This document shows positions 7,969 to 15,549 of a DNA stretch of 16,801 nucleotides, piece by piece. The translations under genes were made by a program, and so were the position numbers. The notes under the pieces are model-generated. The model ran no database searches. It had not been told where the DNA came from and was given only the letters and a program-made list of their open reading frames with translations. How positions within the stretch are numbered: position 1 is the stretch's first letter; the number at the start of each line of letters is the position of its first letter. The stretch comes from Clostridia bacterium. Its GTDB lineage: Bacteria; Bacillota; UBA994; PWPR01. The stretch lies in assembly GCA_003557085.1 (NCBI GenBank), contig PWPR01000156.1, positions 1 to 16,801 on the forward strand. Reading direction: 5' to 3'.

Positions 7969-8013
7969 ACCTTCCTAAAGAATAGTGTTAAACTAATAGC
8001 TAGATAGGAAGGT
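7969..8013 (+). promoter_or_regulatory. Inverted repeat masking the ribosome binding site of the CPBP gene
   Basis: ACCTTCCTA (7969-7977), starting right after the hisIE stop, is perfectly complementary to TAGGAAGGT (8005-8013), which contains the Shine-Dalgarno of the next gene. The intervening 27 bases would form the loop. In RNA this 9-bp stem would hide the ribosome binding site. There is no T run, so it is not a terminator. A translational control role is inference. Confidence 0.45.
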
Positions 8014-8020
8014 GGTGGCT

Positions 8021-8542
8021 ATGGCTAATATATTCTATTTAACTAAAGAAGGACTCCAGTATAGTGTTTTACTAGGAGTGGTTATAGCTGCTTGTTCAAT
8101 TGTTCTAGGTAGTAAAATAAAACCAAAGGGAGAAGACAAGTCACTTACTGGGCTGTTATATCTATGGAGCAGGTCGCCTATATTCACGATAGCTTTAACT
8201 TTTCTAATTGGTCCTTTTTTTGAGGAAGTTTTGTTCAGATTGATTGGTATAAGTTTCTTCAATATGTTTTTACCACTAAGCTTATCATTGATTATTACTT
8301 CCATAGCATTTGGTTTAGCTCATAATCAGTTTCCGCTCAATCTAATAAGTGGATTTATGGGGATTATCTTGGGATATGTGTATATTAGATACGGAGTTAT
8401 AGCTAGCTTTATAACTCATGGTTTACAAAATGCTATTGTAATAATACATTTATGGACTACTGTTCTTGTTAAGACAGGTTTTACTATTTCAGAAGCGATA
8501 TCAATTTTTGGCATAAATGAACTAATTAAACTAATTCAATAA
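8021..8542 (+). CDS. CPBP family intramembrane glutamic endopeptidase
   Basis: This is a small polytopic membrane protein of the CPBP (CaaX protease/Abi, Rce1-like) family. Prokaryotic members are putative membrane proteases with roles ranging from bacteriocin immunity to protein processing. The 173 residues hold several hydrophobic segments (about 14-31, 54-67, 82-101, 105-122, 127-150). The motifs are EEVLFR (E68, E69, R73), FGLAH (H101) and HGLQN (H133, N137), which are the expected active-site elements. ATG 8021 lies 7-8 bases after AGGAAGG; GTG codons at 8012 and 8015 overlap the ribosome binding site and are rejected. It follows hisIE by 52 bases and is probably co-transcribed with it. 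The physiological substrate cannot be told. Confidence 0.85.
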   Translation: MANIFYLTKEGLQYSVLLGVVIAACSIVLGSKIKPKGEDKSLTGLLYLWSRSPIFTIALTFLIGPFFEEVLFRLIGISFFNMFLPLSLSLIITSIAFGLAHNQFPLNLISGFMGIILGYVYIRYGVIASFITHGLQNAIVIIHLWTTVLVKTGFTISEAISIFGINELIKLIQ

Positions 8543-8573
8543 AAAGGTAGCTTCTTTCAAAGAAGCTACTTTT
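8541..8573. terminator. Bidirectional terminator between the CPBP gene and dpaL
   Basis: GTAGCTTCT (8547-8555) pairs with AGAAGCTAC (8561-8569) around a TTCAA loop. Four T residues follow on the plus strand and an A tract (8541-8545) gives T residues on the minus strand. It serves the convergent CPBP and dpaL genes, and the dpaL stop codon (8566-8568) lies inside the stem. Confidence 0.85.
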
Positions 8574-9723
8574 CGTTTAATATTTTCATGTAATTATATG
8601 AGTCAGTGTCGCCTTCTGTGTTTACACACATAATTTTCGAGTTAACATCTAGATTTAGCTCTTTTCTTAAGCTTATGTACTTTTCATCTTTCATCAGTAA
8701 GCTTATGAGTCCTATACCAACAGAGCCTGACTCACCTGCAACGATTACAGGATCGTCTCCTAGGGGTTTTGCTAGTCGCTTTATTCCTAGTTTTGCAACC
8801 TCATCGCAAGCACTAACAAAACATTGAGCAGTTCTCATTATTATATCAAAAGCTAATGGATTAGGCTCACCACATGCTAATCCAGCCATAATAGTTTTTA
8901 ACATGCCTGTCACAACTTGAGGATTATCTTTGCCTGATTTTGCTGAAATATAATAGCAATTTGCTTCCTCTGGTTCAACAATTATAACTGTAGGAAGATA
9001 CTTAAACTCTCTGGCAAAAGCTTTGATGAAAGAGCCTGCAAAAGAACCAACCCCAGCTTGAAGGATCAAATGGGTAGGTAGTAAGGAAACTTGATCTTTT
9101 ATTTCATGAACTAAAGTTTCATATCCTTTCATAATATTAATAGGTATGTTCTCATAATAAGGAAGTGCAGTATCTTGAATTAATATCCAGTTGTTTTCAC
9201 TTGCCATTTTTGAAGCATATCTTACAGCATCATCATAATTCATTGGTAAAATCTCTGCCTTAGCTCCTTCAGCTAATGCAGCATTGAGTCTTTCCTTTGC
9301 TGCACCATGAGGTAAGTATACAACAGAATTTTGACCTAGCCATCTTGCAGCTCTAGCAACTCCTCTACCATGGTTACCATCAGTAGCAGTGACAAAAGTT
9401 AGTGAGTCTTTTTCGAGTAATTCTCTCTGCAAGTTCGAGAGTGTAATATCTTCTATATTAAATTGGTGATAATCCACAAGTGCTTTAGCCATAGCCCATG
9501 CTGCACCAAGAATCTTAAATGCTTTCAAATCAAATCGTTGAGACTCATCTTTTACTGCTAAGCTTTTAACACCTAAATCATGGGCTAAGTTATCTAGCTC
9601 ATACAATGGTGTAGGTTTATAATCAGGTAAGCTTTTATGAAAATTAAATGAAGTTAGGTCTTCTGGTTCAAACATTTCATTAAGCTCAAATTTTTCTCTT
9701 GTCTGTATATGTGCTTTAAGCAT
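8566..9723 (-). CDS. dpaL: Diaminopropionate ammonia-lyase
   Basis: DpaL (YgeX type) is a PLP enzyme of the tryptophan-synthase-beta fold. It splits 2,3-diaminopropionate into pyruvate and two ammonia. The 385-residue product matches the family over its length: KDESQRFDLKAFKILG with the Schiff-base lysine K70, TATDGNHGRGVA with D115, and DTALPYY with D184. D115 and D184 are equivalent to the two catalytic aspartates known in the E. coli enzyme. Also present are AGVGSFAG, GLACGEPNPLAFDI, GESGSVGIGL, and the C-terminal NTEGDTD. The start is preceded on the minus strand by AAGGGG at 8 bases. It is divergent from two amidohydrolases, which suggests a shared catabolic regulon in which hydrolases could release diaminopropionate or a related amino acid. 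Threonine dehydratase is less likely because of the DpaL-specific C-terminal motif. Confidence 0.92.
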   Translation of the reverse strand: MLKAHIQTREKFELNEMFEPEDLTSFNFHKSLPDYKPTPLYELDNLAHDLGVKSLAVKDESQRFDLKAFKILGAAWAMAKALVDYHQFNIEDITLSNLQRELLEKDSLTFVTATDGNHGRGVARAARWLGQNSVVYLPHGAAKERLNAALAEGAKAEILPMNYDDAVRYASKMASENNWILIQDTALPYYENIPINIMKGYETLVHEIKDQVSLLPTHLILQAGVGSFAGSFIKAFAREFKYLPTVIIVEPEEANCYYISAKSGKDNPQVVTGMLKTIMAGLACGEPNPLAFDIIMRTAQCFVSACDEVAKLGIKRLAKPLGDDPVIVAGESGSVGIGLISLLMKDEKYISLRKELNLDVNSKIMCVNTEGDTDSYNYMKILNEK

Positions 9724-9905
9724 ATTTCATTCCCCTTAAACTTTTATGTTTATAAAGATACAATGTTAATTAAGAAAAAGCAAATTTATATGCAATTAGT
9801 GGCCATATCAAAGAGAATATATTTTTGATAATAAAAAGGAATTAGCATTTTTGTGTTGAATAGCTATTGTTGTAGAATAATTTTACAAGTTTGAGGAGGG
9901 AAATA
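9724..9905. promoter_or_regulatory. Divergent control region between dpaL and the amidohydrolase pair
   Basis: This AT-rich 182-base space must hold promoters for both directions, but none is strong by eye. For dpaL the minus strand offers TTGCTT, 17 bases, TATCTT (about 9741-9781). For the plus strand there is a possible -10 TAGAAT at 9873-9878 without a good -35. ATATG (9788-9792) and CATAT (9804-9808) form a short inverted repeat between the two sides that could be an operator. I see no sigma-54 promoter. Confidence 0.3.
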
Positions 9906-11057
9906 ATGTTAGCTGTTATAAACGCGCGGCTTGAAACACTCACAAATGGTGTGATTGAAGAAGGTACGCTATTAGTAAAAGATGGTAAGATTGCAGAAAT
10001 AGGGGCAGATGTTAAAGTTCCAGAAGGTGCTGCAGTAATAGACGCTAAAGGAAGAACAGTTACACCTGGTATTGTTGAGGCTCACTCACATGCAGGGATT
10101 AATGAAAAAGGTTTAGGATGGGAAGGAAGAGATGGTAATGAAGGTACATCTCCAATAACTCCTTGGTGCCATGCTAAAGATGCTATTAACATGCTTGCAG
10201 CTGATTTTGATGAGTTTCGTGAGGCTGGAATTACTTCAACAGGAGTTTTACCAGGGAGTGCAAATCTCTTAGGCGGAACAGCTGTAGCAGTGAAAACTAA
10301 AAAGACTGCTATTGTAGAAGAAGCAATTTTTGCAGAAATTGGTATGAAATCTGCACTTGGACAAAATCCAAAAGGCAAATATGGAAGAGCGAATAAGGCT
10401 CCATCAACTAGGATGGGGAATGCTGCAATGTTAAGAGAAACTTTACTTAAAGCTCAGCAGTATAATAGAAAAAAAGAGGCTGGAGAAGAGCCTAAGTTTG
10501 ATAAGTCTATGGAAGCTTTAATTCCTGTAATAAAAGGGGAGCTACCGATACTTATTCACTGTCATCGTGCTGATGATATTGTAACTTCAATTAGAATTTG
10601 CAATGAGTTTAATCTTAAATATACATTAGAGCATGTAACAGAGGGATATCTAATTGTAGACCATTTACTGAAAAATGATTCTTTATGTGCTGTAGGACCA
10701 ACAATGTTTTATGGATCAAAAGTTGAGAATAAAGAGCGTGATTTCAGAACTCCAGTAGCATTATCAAAAGCAGGAGTGAGATTCTGTTTCACAACAGACC
10801 ATGCAGTAGTAGCAGGGCGTCACCTAAGAACAACTGCTGGCATAGCTGTTAGCTGGGGCATGGATAGAGATGAGGCTCTTAAAGCAATTACGCTTTATTC
10901 AGCAAGACACATGGGTCAAGATCATAGGCTAGGCTCACTTGAGGTAGGCAAAGATGCTGACTTTGTAGTTTGGTCAGGAGACCCATTATGCTTTTTAACT
11001 CATGCAGATGTAACAGTTGTAGATGGAAATGTTGAATATGAGCGGGAGGTGCTGTAA
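9906..11057 (+). CDS. Imidazolonepropionase-like metal-dependent amidohydrolase, first of a tandem pair
   Basis: This is a member of the amidohydrolase superfamily, COG1228/imidazolonepropionase-like group. These (beta/alpha)8 metalloenzymes open cyclic amides or cleave peptide-like C-N bonds; the substrate is not evident. The 383 residues start with a beta-rich segment and then the metal motif EAHSHAG (H60, H62). They continue with ILIHCH (H218, H220), LEHVTEG (H243) and FTTDH (D298, H299), and end with the common LGSLEVGKDADFVVW. All metal positions appear intact. ATG 9906 is preferred because AGGAGGG at 9894-9900 lies 5 bases upstream; an in-frame TTG at 9891 precedes that site. The next gene begins immediately after the stop codon, so the two proteins are probably made together. 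It is divergent from dpaL. It is not a canonical HutI or dihydropyrimidinase. Confidence 0.85.
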   Translation: MLAVINARLETLTNGVIEEGTLLVKDGKIAEIGADVKVPEGAAVIDAKGRTVTPGIVEAHSHAGINEKGLGWEGRDGNEGTSPITPWCHAKDAINMLAADFDEFREAGITSTGVLPGSANLLGGTAVAVKTKKTAIVEEAIFAEIGMKSALGQNPKGKYGRANKAPSTRMGNAAMLRETLLKAQQYNRKKEAGEEPKFDKSMEALIPVIKGELPILIHCHRADDIVTSIRICNEFNLKYTLEHVTEGYLIVDHLLKNDSLCAVGPTMFYGSKVENKERDFRTPVALSKAGVRFCFTTDHAVVAGRHLRTTAGIAVSWGMDRDEALKAITLYSARHMGQDHRLGSLEVGKDADFVVWSGDPLCFLTHADVTVVDGNVEYEREVL

Positions 11058-12224
11058 ATGTTATTAATTAAAAACGCAAAAATTTATCCTGTTGTTGGGG
11101 ATATGATAGAGCGCGGGCAAATATTAATTGATAATGGCAAGATTGTAGCTATTGGTCAAACAGTAGATGCTCCAGCAGAGGTAGAGGTACTTGATTTAGA
11201 AGGCAAAATCGTAACACCTGGGCTAATTGATATACATACACATGTAGGAATATGGGGAGACGGTGAAGGTGCTGACTCTATGGATGGTAATGAAAAACCA
11301 GATGCCATAAATCCTAAAGTTAATGCACTTGACTCAACCAATCCTCATCAAAGAAGTTTTGAGGGTGCAAGAGAAGGTGGAATCACAACGATGCAAATAG
11401 TGCCTGGTTCAGGTAACCCTATAGGTGGTTTAGGGTTTGCATGTAAATCTTATGGTAATATCATTGATGAAATGGTAATCAAGAATCCTACAGGATTAAA
11501 AGGTGCATTAGGAGAAAATCCTAAGAACCTACATGGGAATGTGCTAAAGCATGCTCCAGCAACTAGAATGGGTACTGCTGGTTTAATTCGCGAGTATTTT
11601 GAGGAAGCAAAAGCATATATGGCTAAAAAAGAAGCTGCAGAAAAAGAAGGAAAAGACTTTGATATTAATATGAAGTATGAACCAGGTGTAATGGTCCTGA
11701 GAAAAGAAATTCCTTTTAGAATCCACGCTCATCGTCATGATGATATTGTTACTGCTGTTAGATTATGTCAAGAGCTAGATATTGATTGTAGTGTAGAACA
11801 TTGTACAGATGGACATAAAATTGCAGATTTTTTAGCAAAAAATAATGTGCTAGCTTGTGTTGGTCCAGGTCTAAGTAATTCTGGTAAAGTTGAGACAGCA
11901 GATTTTACAGATGCTAACCCTGCCATTTTGCATAAAGCTGGAGTTAAGGTGTGCTTAATGACTGATCATCCATTTCTAAACACACGTCACTTCATGACTT
12001 ATGGTGCAGTTTCTGCGCGTTATGGTATTAGTTTTGAAGATGTTCTAAAAATGATGACTATCAATCCAGCAGAAGCTTTAGGGCTTGAAGATAGAGTTGG
12101 ATCACTTGAAGTAGGTAAAGATGCTGACTTCTTAATCTATGATGGGCATCCATTCTCATATAAAACCAAACTAGAAGCAACTTACATAGAAGGAAAGCAA
12201 GTTTGGGAAAGACCAGTATATTAG
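11058..12224 (+). CDS. Imidazolonepropionase-like metal-dependent amidohydrolase, second of a tandem pair
   Basis: This paralogue of the preceding gene has 388 residues and the same superfamily fold. Metal motifs are DIHTHVG (H60, H62), RIHAHRHDD (H223, H225), VEHCTDG (H248) and LMTDH (D303, H304), and it ends with VGSLEVGKDADFLIYDGHP. Shared segments such as ATRMGTAGLIRE against STRMGNAAMLRE show a tandem duplication, while the overall divergence argues against a recent copy. GGGAGGTG lies just before the ATG inside the end of the first gene, with no intergenic base. Both copies keep a full metal set, so both may be active on different ring substrates or may form a mixed oligomer. The substrate is unknown. 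A strong terminator follows. Confidence 0.85.
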   Translation: MLLIKNAKIYPVVGDMIERGQILIDNGKIVAIGQTVDAPAEVEVLDLEGKIVTPGLIDIHTHVGIWGDGEGADSMDGNEKPDAINPKVNALDSTNPHQRSFEGAREGGITTMQIVPGSGNPIGGLGFACKSYGNIIDEMVIKNPTGLKGALGENPKNLHGNVLKHAPATRMGTAGLIREYFEEAKAYMAKKEAAEKEGKDFDINMKYEPGVMVLRKEIPFRIHAHRHDDIVTAVRLCQELDIDCSVEHCTDGHKIADFLAKNNVLACVGPGLSNSGKVETADFTDANPAILHKAGVKVCLMTDHPFLNTRHFMTYGAVSARYGISFEDVLKMMTINPAEALGLEDRVGSLEVGKDADFLIYDGHPFSYKTKLEATYIEGKQVWERPVY

Positions 12225-12270
12225 AGTATTAAAAGAAGAGGTTTAGTCCTCTTCTTTTTTTAAAATACTC
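12224..12270 (+). terminator. Intrinsic terminator after the amidohydrolase pair
   Basis: AAAGAAGAGG (12232-12241) pairs with CCTCTTCTTT (12248-12257) around TTTAGT, and the T run extends to 12261. An outer pair, GAGTATT (12224-12230) with AATACTC (12264-12270), would lengthen the hairpin. It starts at the last base of the stop codon. Confidence 0.9.
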
Positions 12271-12313
12271 TTCTACTAGCAAAAATCAATTAAAGATTAA
12301 GAGGTGTTACAAA

Positions 12314-13726
12314 ATGGTAGGTAATATAGCAATAAAATATGTTGAAGAAATACAAGACCTATTGATTGAGGTAAGTGATAAAATATGGGAGTTTGCAGAA
12401 GTAGGTTTACAAGAAAAAAAATCAGCTAGATTGCTAGCAGATATTCTGGAAGAAAATAACTTTAGAGTAGAATACGGTGTGGCTGATATGCCAACAGCAT
12501 TTGTAGCGAGTTGGGGAAAGGGAAGTCCTAAAATTGGATTTTTAGCTGAGTATGATGCTTTGCCACATTTGTCTCAAAAGGTTAGTACTAAGAAAGATCC
12601 ATTAGTTGATGATGCACCTGGCCATGGCTGTGGTCATAATCTATATGGAGCAGGAATCCTTGGCGCTGTATTAGCTCTTAAAAAGCAAATGGAAGAAGAA
12701 AATAGAGAAGGAACAATCGTTTTTTATGGCTGCCCCGCAGAAGAAACCTTAGTAGGAAAGGGATTTATGGCCAGAGAAGGATACTTTAATGACTTAGATG
12801 TTTCCCTAACTTGGCATCCTATGAGTCTTAATACTCTATGGTCAGGATCTTCTAATGCAATGAACTCAGTCAAATTTAATTTTCATGGAACTACAGCACA
12901 TGCAGCAGGTGATCCTCATAATGGACGCAGCGCACTAGATGCAGTAGAGCTAATGAATGTTGGTGTTAATTATTTAAGAGAGCATGTGATTCCAGATGCT
13001 AGAATTCATTATGTTACGACAAATGGTGGAGGAGAGCCTAATGTGGTTCCGGATAAAGCACAAGTTTGGTATTATGTCAGAGCACCAAAACGAAAAGATG
13101 TGGATGAAATATTTGAAAGAGTAGTTAATATAGCTAAAGGTGCTACTTTAATGACAGAAACAAGTATGGATTATAATCTTTTAGCAGCATGTTACAACTA
13201 CTTACCAAATGTAACACTTGGTAATGTAATGCTTAAAGCTATGAAAGATATTGGAGCACCAAACTGGGAAGAGAAAGATATTAAGTTTGCAAAAGAGATG
13301 AGTGAGTCTTTTACTAAGATGAGAGAAAGAGCGCTTGACAATCTAGGGATGACAGAAAAATATCAAGATAAATACATTCACGATGAGGTAATAGACCCGT
13401 TAACAAACAAAGGATTATCTGGCTCAACTGATGTTGCTGATGTCTCTTGGATAGTTCCAACTGCTCAAGTCACCACAGCTTGCTCAGCCCTCGGTAGCCC
13501 TGGTCATTCATGGCAAAACACAGCTTTTTATGGAATGAGCATAGGGCATAAAGGGATGCTTTTAGCTGCTAAGACCTTAGCTGCTACAGGAATAGAGTTG
13601 CTTAATAATCCAGACATAATAACTCAAGCTAAAAAAGAGTTTAAGAGTAAAACTATAAGTAATCCATATCAAAGTCCTCTTCCAGAAGGCATAAAACCAC
13701 CACATGATCAACTAAAGGAGCAATAA
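12314..13726 (+). CDS. M20 family metallo-amidohydrolase, AbgB-like
   Basis: This M20 (peptidase/aminoacylase) zinc hydrolase most resembles the p-aminobenzoyl-glutamate hydrolase subunit B group. That group cleaves N-acyl amino acid amide bonds; the real substrate here may differ. Of 470 residues the catalytic domain shows FLAEYDALP (D81), APGHGCGHN (H104, H108), CPAEET (E143, E144), and WHPM (H168). A lid/dimerisation domain begins near NSVKFNFHGTTAHAAGDPHNGRSALD (about 184-209), with H196. The catalytic part resumes with TDVADVSW and LGSPGHSWQ late in the chain. ATG 12314 follows GAGGTG at 7 bases. The next gene, a putative selenoprotein, starts one base after the stop and has its own AAAGGAG, so the two form an operon. 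No promoter is obvious between the upstream terminator and this gene. Confidence 0.87.
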   Translation: MVGNIAIKYVEEIQDLLIEVSDKIWEFAEVGLQEKKSARLLADILEENNFRVEYGVADMPTAFVASWGKGSPKIGFLAEYDALPHLSQKVSTKKDPLVDDAPGHGCGHNLYGAGILGAVLALKKQMEEENREGTIVFYGCPAEETLVGKGFMAREGYFNDLDVSLTWHPMSLNTLWSGSSNAMNSVKFNFHGTTAHAAGDPHNGRSALDAVELMNVGVNYLREHVIPDARIHYVTTNGGGEPNVVPDKAQVWYYVRAPKRKDVDEIFERVVNIAKGATLMTETSMDYNLLAACYNYLPNVTLGNVMLKAMKDIGAPNWEEKDIKFAKEMSESFTKMRERALDNLGMTEKYQDKYIHDEVIDPLTNKGLSGSTDVADVSWIVPTAQVTTACSALGSPGHSWQNTAFYGMSIGHKGMLLAAKTLAATGIELLNNPDIITQAKKEFKSKTISNPYQSPLPEGIKPPHDQLKEQ

Positions 13727-13727
13727 A

Positions 13728-14117
13728 ATGAAATTATATGAGTACTTTCAAGAAATTGATATAAAGAATTACCATCTCAATTGAGCAGAGCAAATTGTTT
13801 GCGGTGCAAACAAAGCGTATAATCTAGGAATTTGCAGACAAGACTTGAAAATGGCAGCAAGCCTAGGAGGTGGGATGGCAGTAAGAGGTGCATGTGGAGC
13901 ACTTATAGGTGCTGTGATGATTATTGGCAGAGCTAAAGCTATTTCAGGAGGTCATTTTAGTCCAAATTTAAAGCTCTTAGTAAAAGATTATGTATTAAAG
14001 TTTGAAGAGAAACTTGGTAGCCAGACATGCTCAGAGCTACTAGAGCTTCACAATAAAGATTGTAGGATGATAATTGATGTGGCTGCTCAAATTTTAGACA
14101 AAGTGTTGGAAAAATAA
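13728..14117 (+). CDS. C_GCAxxG_C_C family redox protein, probable selenoprotein with in-frame UGA at codon 19
   Basis: This small putative redox protein has four characteristic cysteine positions and a CGAxxG motif. Read through one TGA (13782-13784) it has 129 residues. The TGA follows Asn18 and precedes Ala-Glu, exactly where the family has Asn-Cys-Ala/Ser-Glu. The remaining family positions are intact: C56 in RGACGALIGA, C101 in SQTCSELL, and C112 in KDCRMI. GGGM near 47-50 is also typical. ATG 13728 has AAAGGAG 7 bases upstream and directly follows the M20 gene. A hairpin of the bacterial SECIS kind begins 10 bases after the TGA. Conserved reading frame on both sides of the TGA, the missing first Cys and the hairpin all support selenocysteine. 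A nonsense-mutated pseudogene is the alternative. The open frame from TTG 13845 is only its C-terminal part. The redox partner is unknown. Confidence 0.82.
13785..13813 (+). promoter_or_regulatory. Candidate bacterial SECIS element
   Basis: TTGTTTGC (13795-13802) and GCAAACAA (13806-13813) form a perfect 8-bp stem with a GGT loop (13803-13805). The loop begins 18 nt after the UGA. This matches the known bSECIS pattern of a short apical loop with an early G placed roughly 16-37 nt downstream of the Sec codon, for binding by SelB. The stem is within the coding sequence and encodes I-V-C-G-A-N-K. Confidence 0.72.
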
Positions 14118-14122
14118 AATCC

Positions 14123-14160
14123 ACTCCAGAGCTTATATAGTGTAAGCTTTGGAGTTTTTT
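14123..14160 (+). terminator. Intrinsic terminator after the selenoprotein gene
   Basis: Bases 14123-14135 pair with 14143-14155 over 13 positions, including one G-T wobble, around a 7-base loop, followed by a T run to 14160. It ends the M20-selenoprotein unit. Confidence 0.9.
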
Positions 14161-14230
14161 ATTCTAATAAGCAGGGAAAGCGAGTGGGTTTGTTGAATAG
14201 ACTAGTATTAATTAAAAAGGATGATGATTT

Positions 14231-15538
14231 TTGGAGAAGGCATTAAAATTTTTTGATATTTACCCAAAGGTAGTTCCTGCAGGAAAAACAGTAACTATCT
14301 ATGTAAGACCATTATATGAGCACGTTAAGTTTTCAGAAGGTGAAGAGTATGAAGTATTGTACTATCCTATGGAGAGGGTTTCTGTTCATGGAGAGTATCA
14401 GTATCAAATGCCACAACTTGTAAAAGTTAAAAAGGGTGTTTTAGAGATTGAACAATTTTTTGCTGGCGAGCAAGAACACATGTTTGTTATCAATGACTTG
14501 AATGAAGAAATGGAGCCAATTAGAATAAGGATCTATTCAGTAGAGGAAGATCTATTCAATAAAAGACCTTATCTGGGGGATCTTAATACACAATCTTATT
14601 ACTCAGATGGAGAAGAATCTCCAGCTTTTGTGGCAGCTAGTGCAAGAGATAGGGGTTTAGATTTTATATCAATTACAGACCACCATCAATATAAGCCATC
14701 TCTTGAAGCCATTGAAAGATTTGAAAAAGTAGAAATTGATCTACTGATAGTTCCTGGTGAGAAAATACATTTACCAGATAACCCAGTGCACATATTAAAC
14801 TTTGGTGGCGAAAATAGTTTAAATGAGTTTGTTGAAGAGCATGAAGATGATTATTACTTACAGGTTAAGGCAATAGCAAAGAATCTTTCTGATATTAAGG
14901 ATAATCAGACAAGATTTTTAACAGCATCTAGCATATGGGCTTTTGAAAGAATTAGAAAGCTTAATGGCTTAGGGGTGTTTTGTCATCCTTATTGGGAAGT
15001 ATGGACAGGCTATTATGTGTCAAGAACTGTTATAGATTATTTTTACAAGCATAAAATATTTGATGCAATAGAGTTGCTAAGTGGCTATTATGATCACGAA
15101 GAATATGCAAACACTTTACAGATTGCAAGGTATTATGAAGCACTTAAAGAGAGTGAAGATATTCCTATCGTAGGTGTTAGTGATGCTCACAAGTGTAGTG
15201 AAGATGATTTGTTAGGCAACTATTTTACAGTAGTATTTGCTGATGAGCTGAGCAAGGATAACATTATTAAGAACATAAAGGATTTGTATAGTGTAGCAGT
15301 TTCAAGTATTCCAGGAGAGCATCAAAGGGCATTTGGACCATTTAGACTTGTTAGATATACACAATACTTACTAAGAGAAGTCATCCCACTTCACAAAAAA
15401 CTGTGCGAGCTTGAAGGAGCCCAGATGTTTGCTCATCTAGGAAATGATAGGAGAGCAAGAAGACAATTAAGCATTATGCAAGGTCAAACAGAGAGTTTGT
15501 ATAACAGATTATTTGCCAAGCCTACTAATATTAAATAG
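14231..15538 (+). CDS. PHP-domain protein with an altered first metal motif
   Basis: The polymerase-and-histidinol-phosphatase (PHP) superfamily contains metal-dependent phosphoesterases. The first ~105 of 435 residues are beta-rich and look like an accessory domain. PHP motifs follow: SITDHHQ (D150, H151), PGEKIH (E177), VHILNFGG (H187), GVFCHPYW (H252), and GVSDAHK (D318, H320). The opening motif, usually DLHxHS, reads DLNTQSYYSDG, with N119 and Q121 replacing both histidines, so one metal site may be altered or lost. Residues beyond about 345 resemble no domain I recognise. The start is TTG 14231, with AAAAAGGA ending 9 bases upstream; the ATG codons at 14221-14226 are in another frame. 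The patatin gene follows after 11 bases, suggesting a shared function. It is too large and too different to be called the histidinol-phosphatase. Confidence 0.78.
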   Translation: MEKALKFFDIYPKVVPAGKTVTIYVRPLYEHVKFSEGEEYEVLYYPMERVSVHGEYQYQMPQLVKVKKGVLEIEQFFAGEQEHMFVINDLNEEMEPIRIRIYSVEEDLFNKRPYLGDLNTQSYYSDGEESPAFVAASARDRGLDFISITDHHQYKPSLEAIERFEKVEIDLLIVPGEKIHLPDNPVHILNFGGENSLNEFVEEHEDDYYLQVKAIAKNLSDIKDNQTRFLTASSIWAFERIRKLNGLGVFCHPYWEVWTGYYVSRTVIDYFYKHKIFDAIELLSGYYDHEEYANTLQIARYYEALKESEDIPIVGVSDAHKCSEDDLLGNYFTVVFADELSKDNIIKNIKDLYSVAVSSIPGEHQRAFGPFRLVRYTQYLLREVIPLHKKLCELEGAQMFAHLGNDRRARRQLSIMQGQTESLYNRLFAKPTNIK

Positions 15539-15549
15539 GAGGTGTTATT

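Noticed and set aside
10082..10378. Minus-strand 98-codon ORF within the first amidohydrolase gene
   Set aside because: The opposite frame contains an intact metal-site gene and no ribosome binding site supports the ORF.
13845..14117. A stand-alone 90-residue gene starting at TTG 13845
   Set aside because: It has no ribosome binding site, begins inside the family domain and lacks the first conserved position. The frame continues upstream through a single TGA to a well-placed ATG.
14161..14230. Promoter for the PHP-patatin pair
   Set aside because: A -10-like TAGTAT exists, but I found no acceptable -35 at the right spacing, so none is annotated, although one must exist after the terminator.
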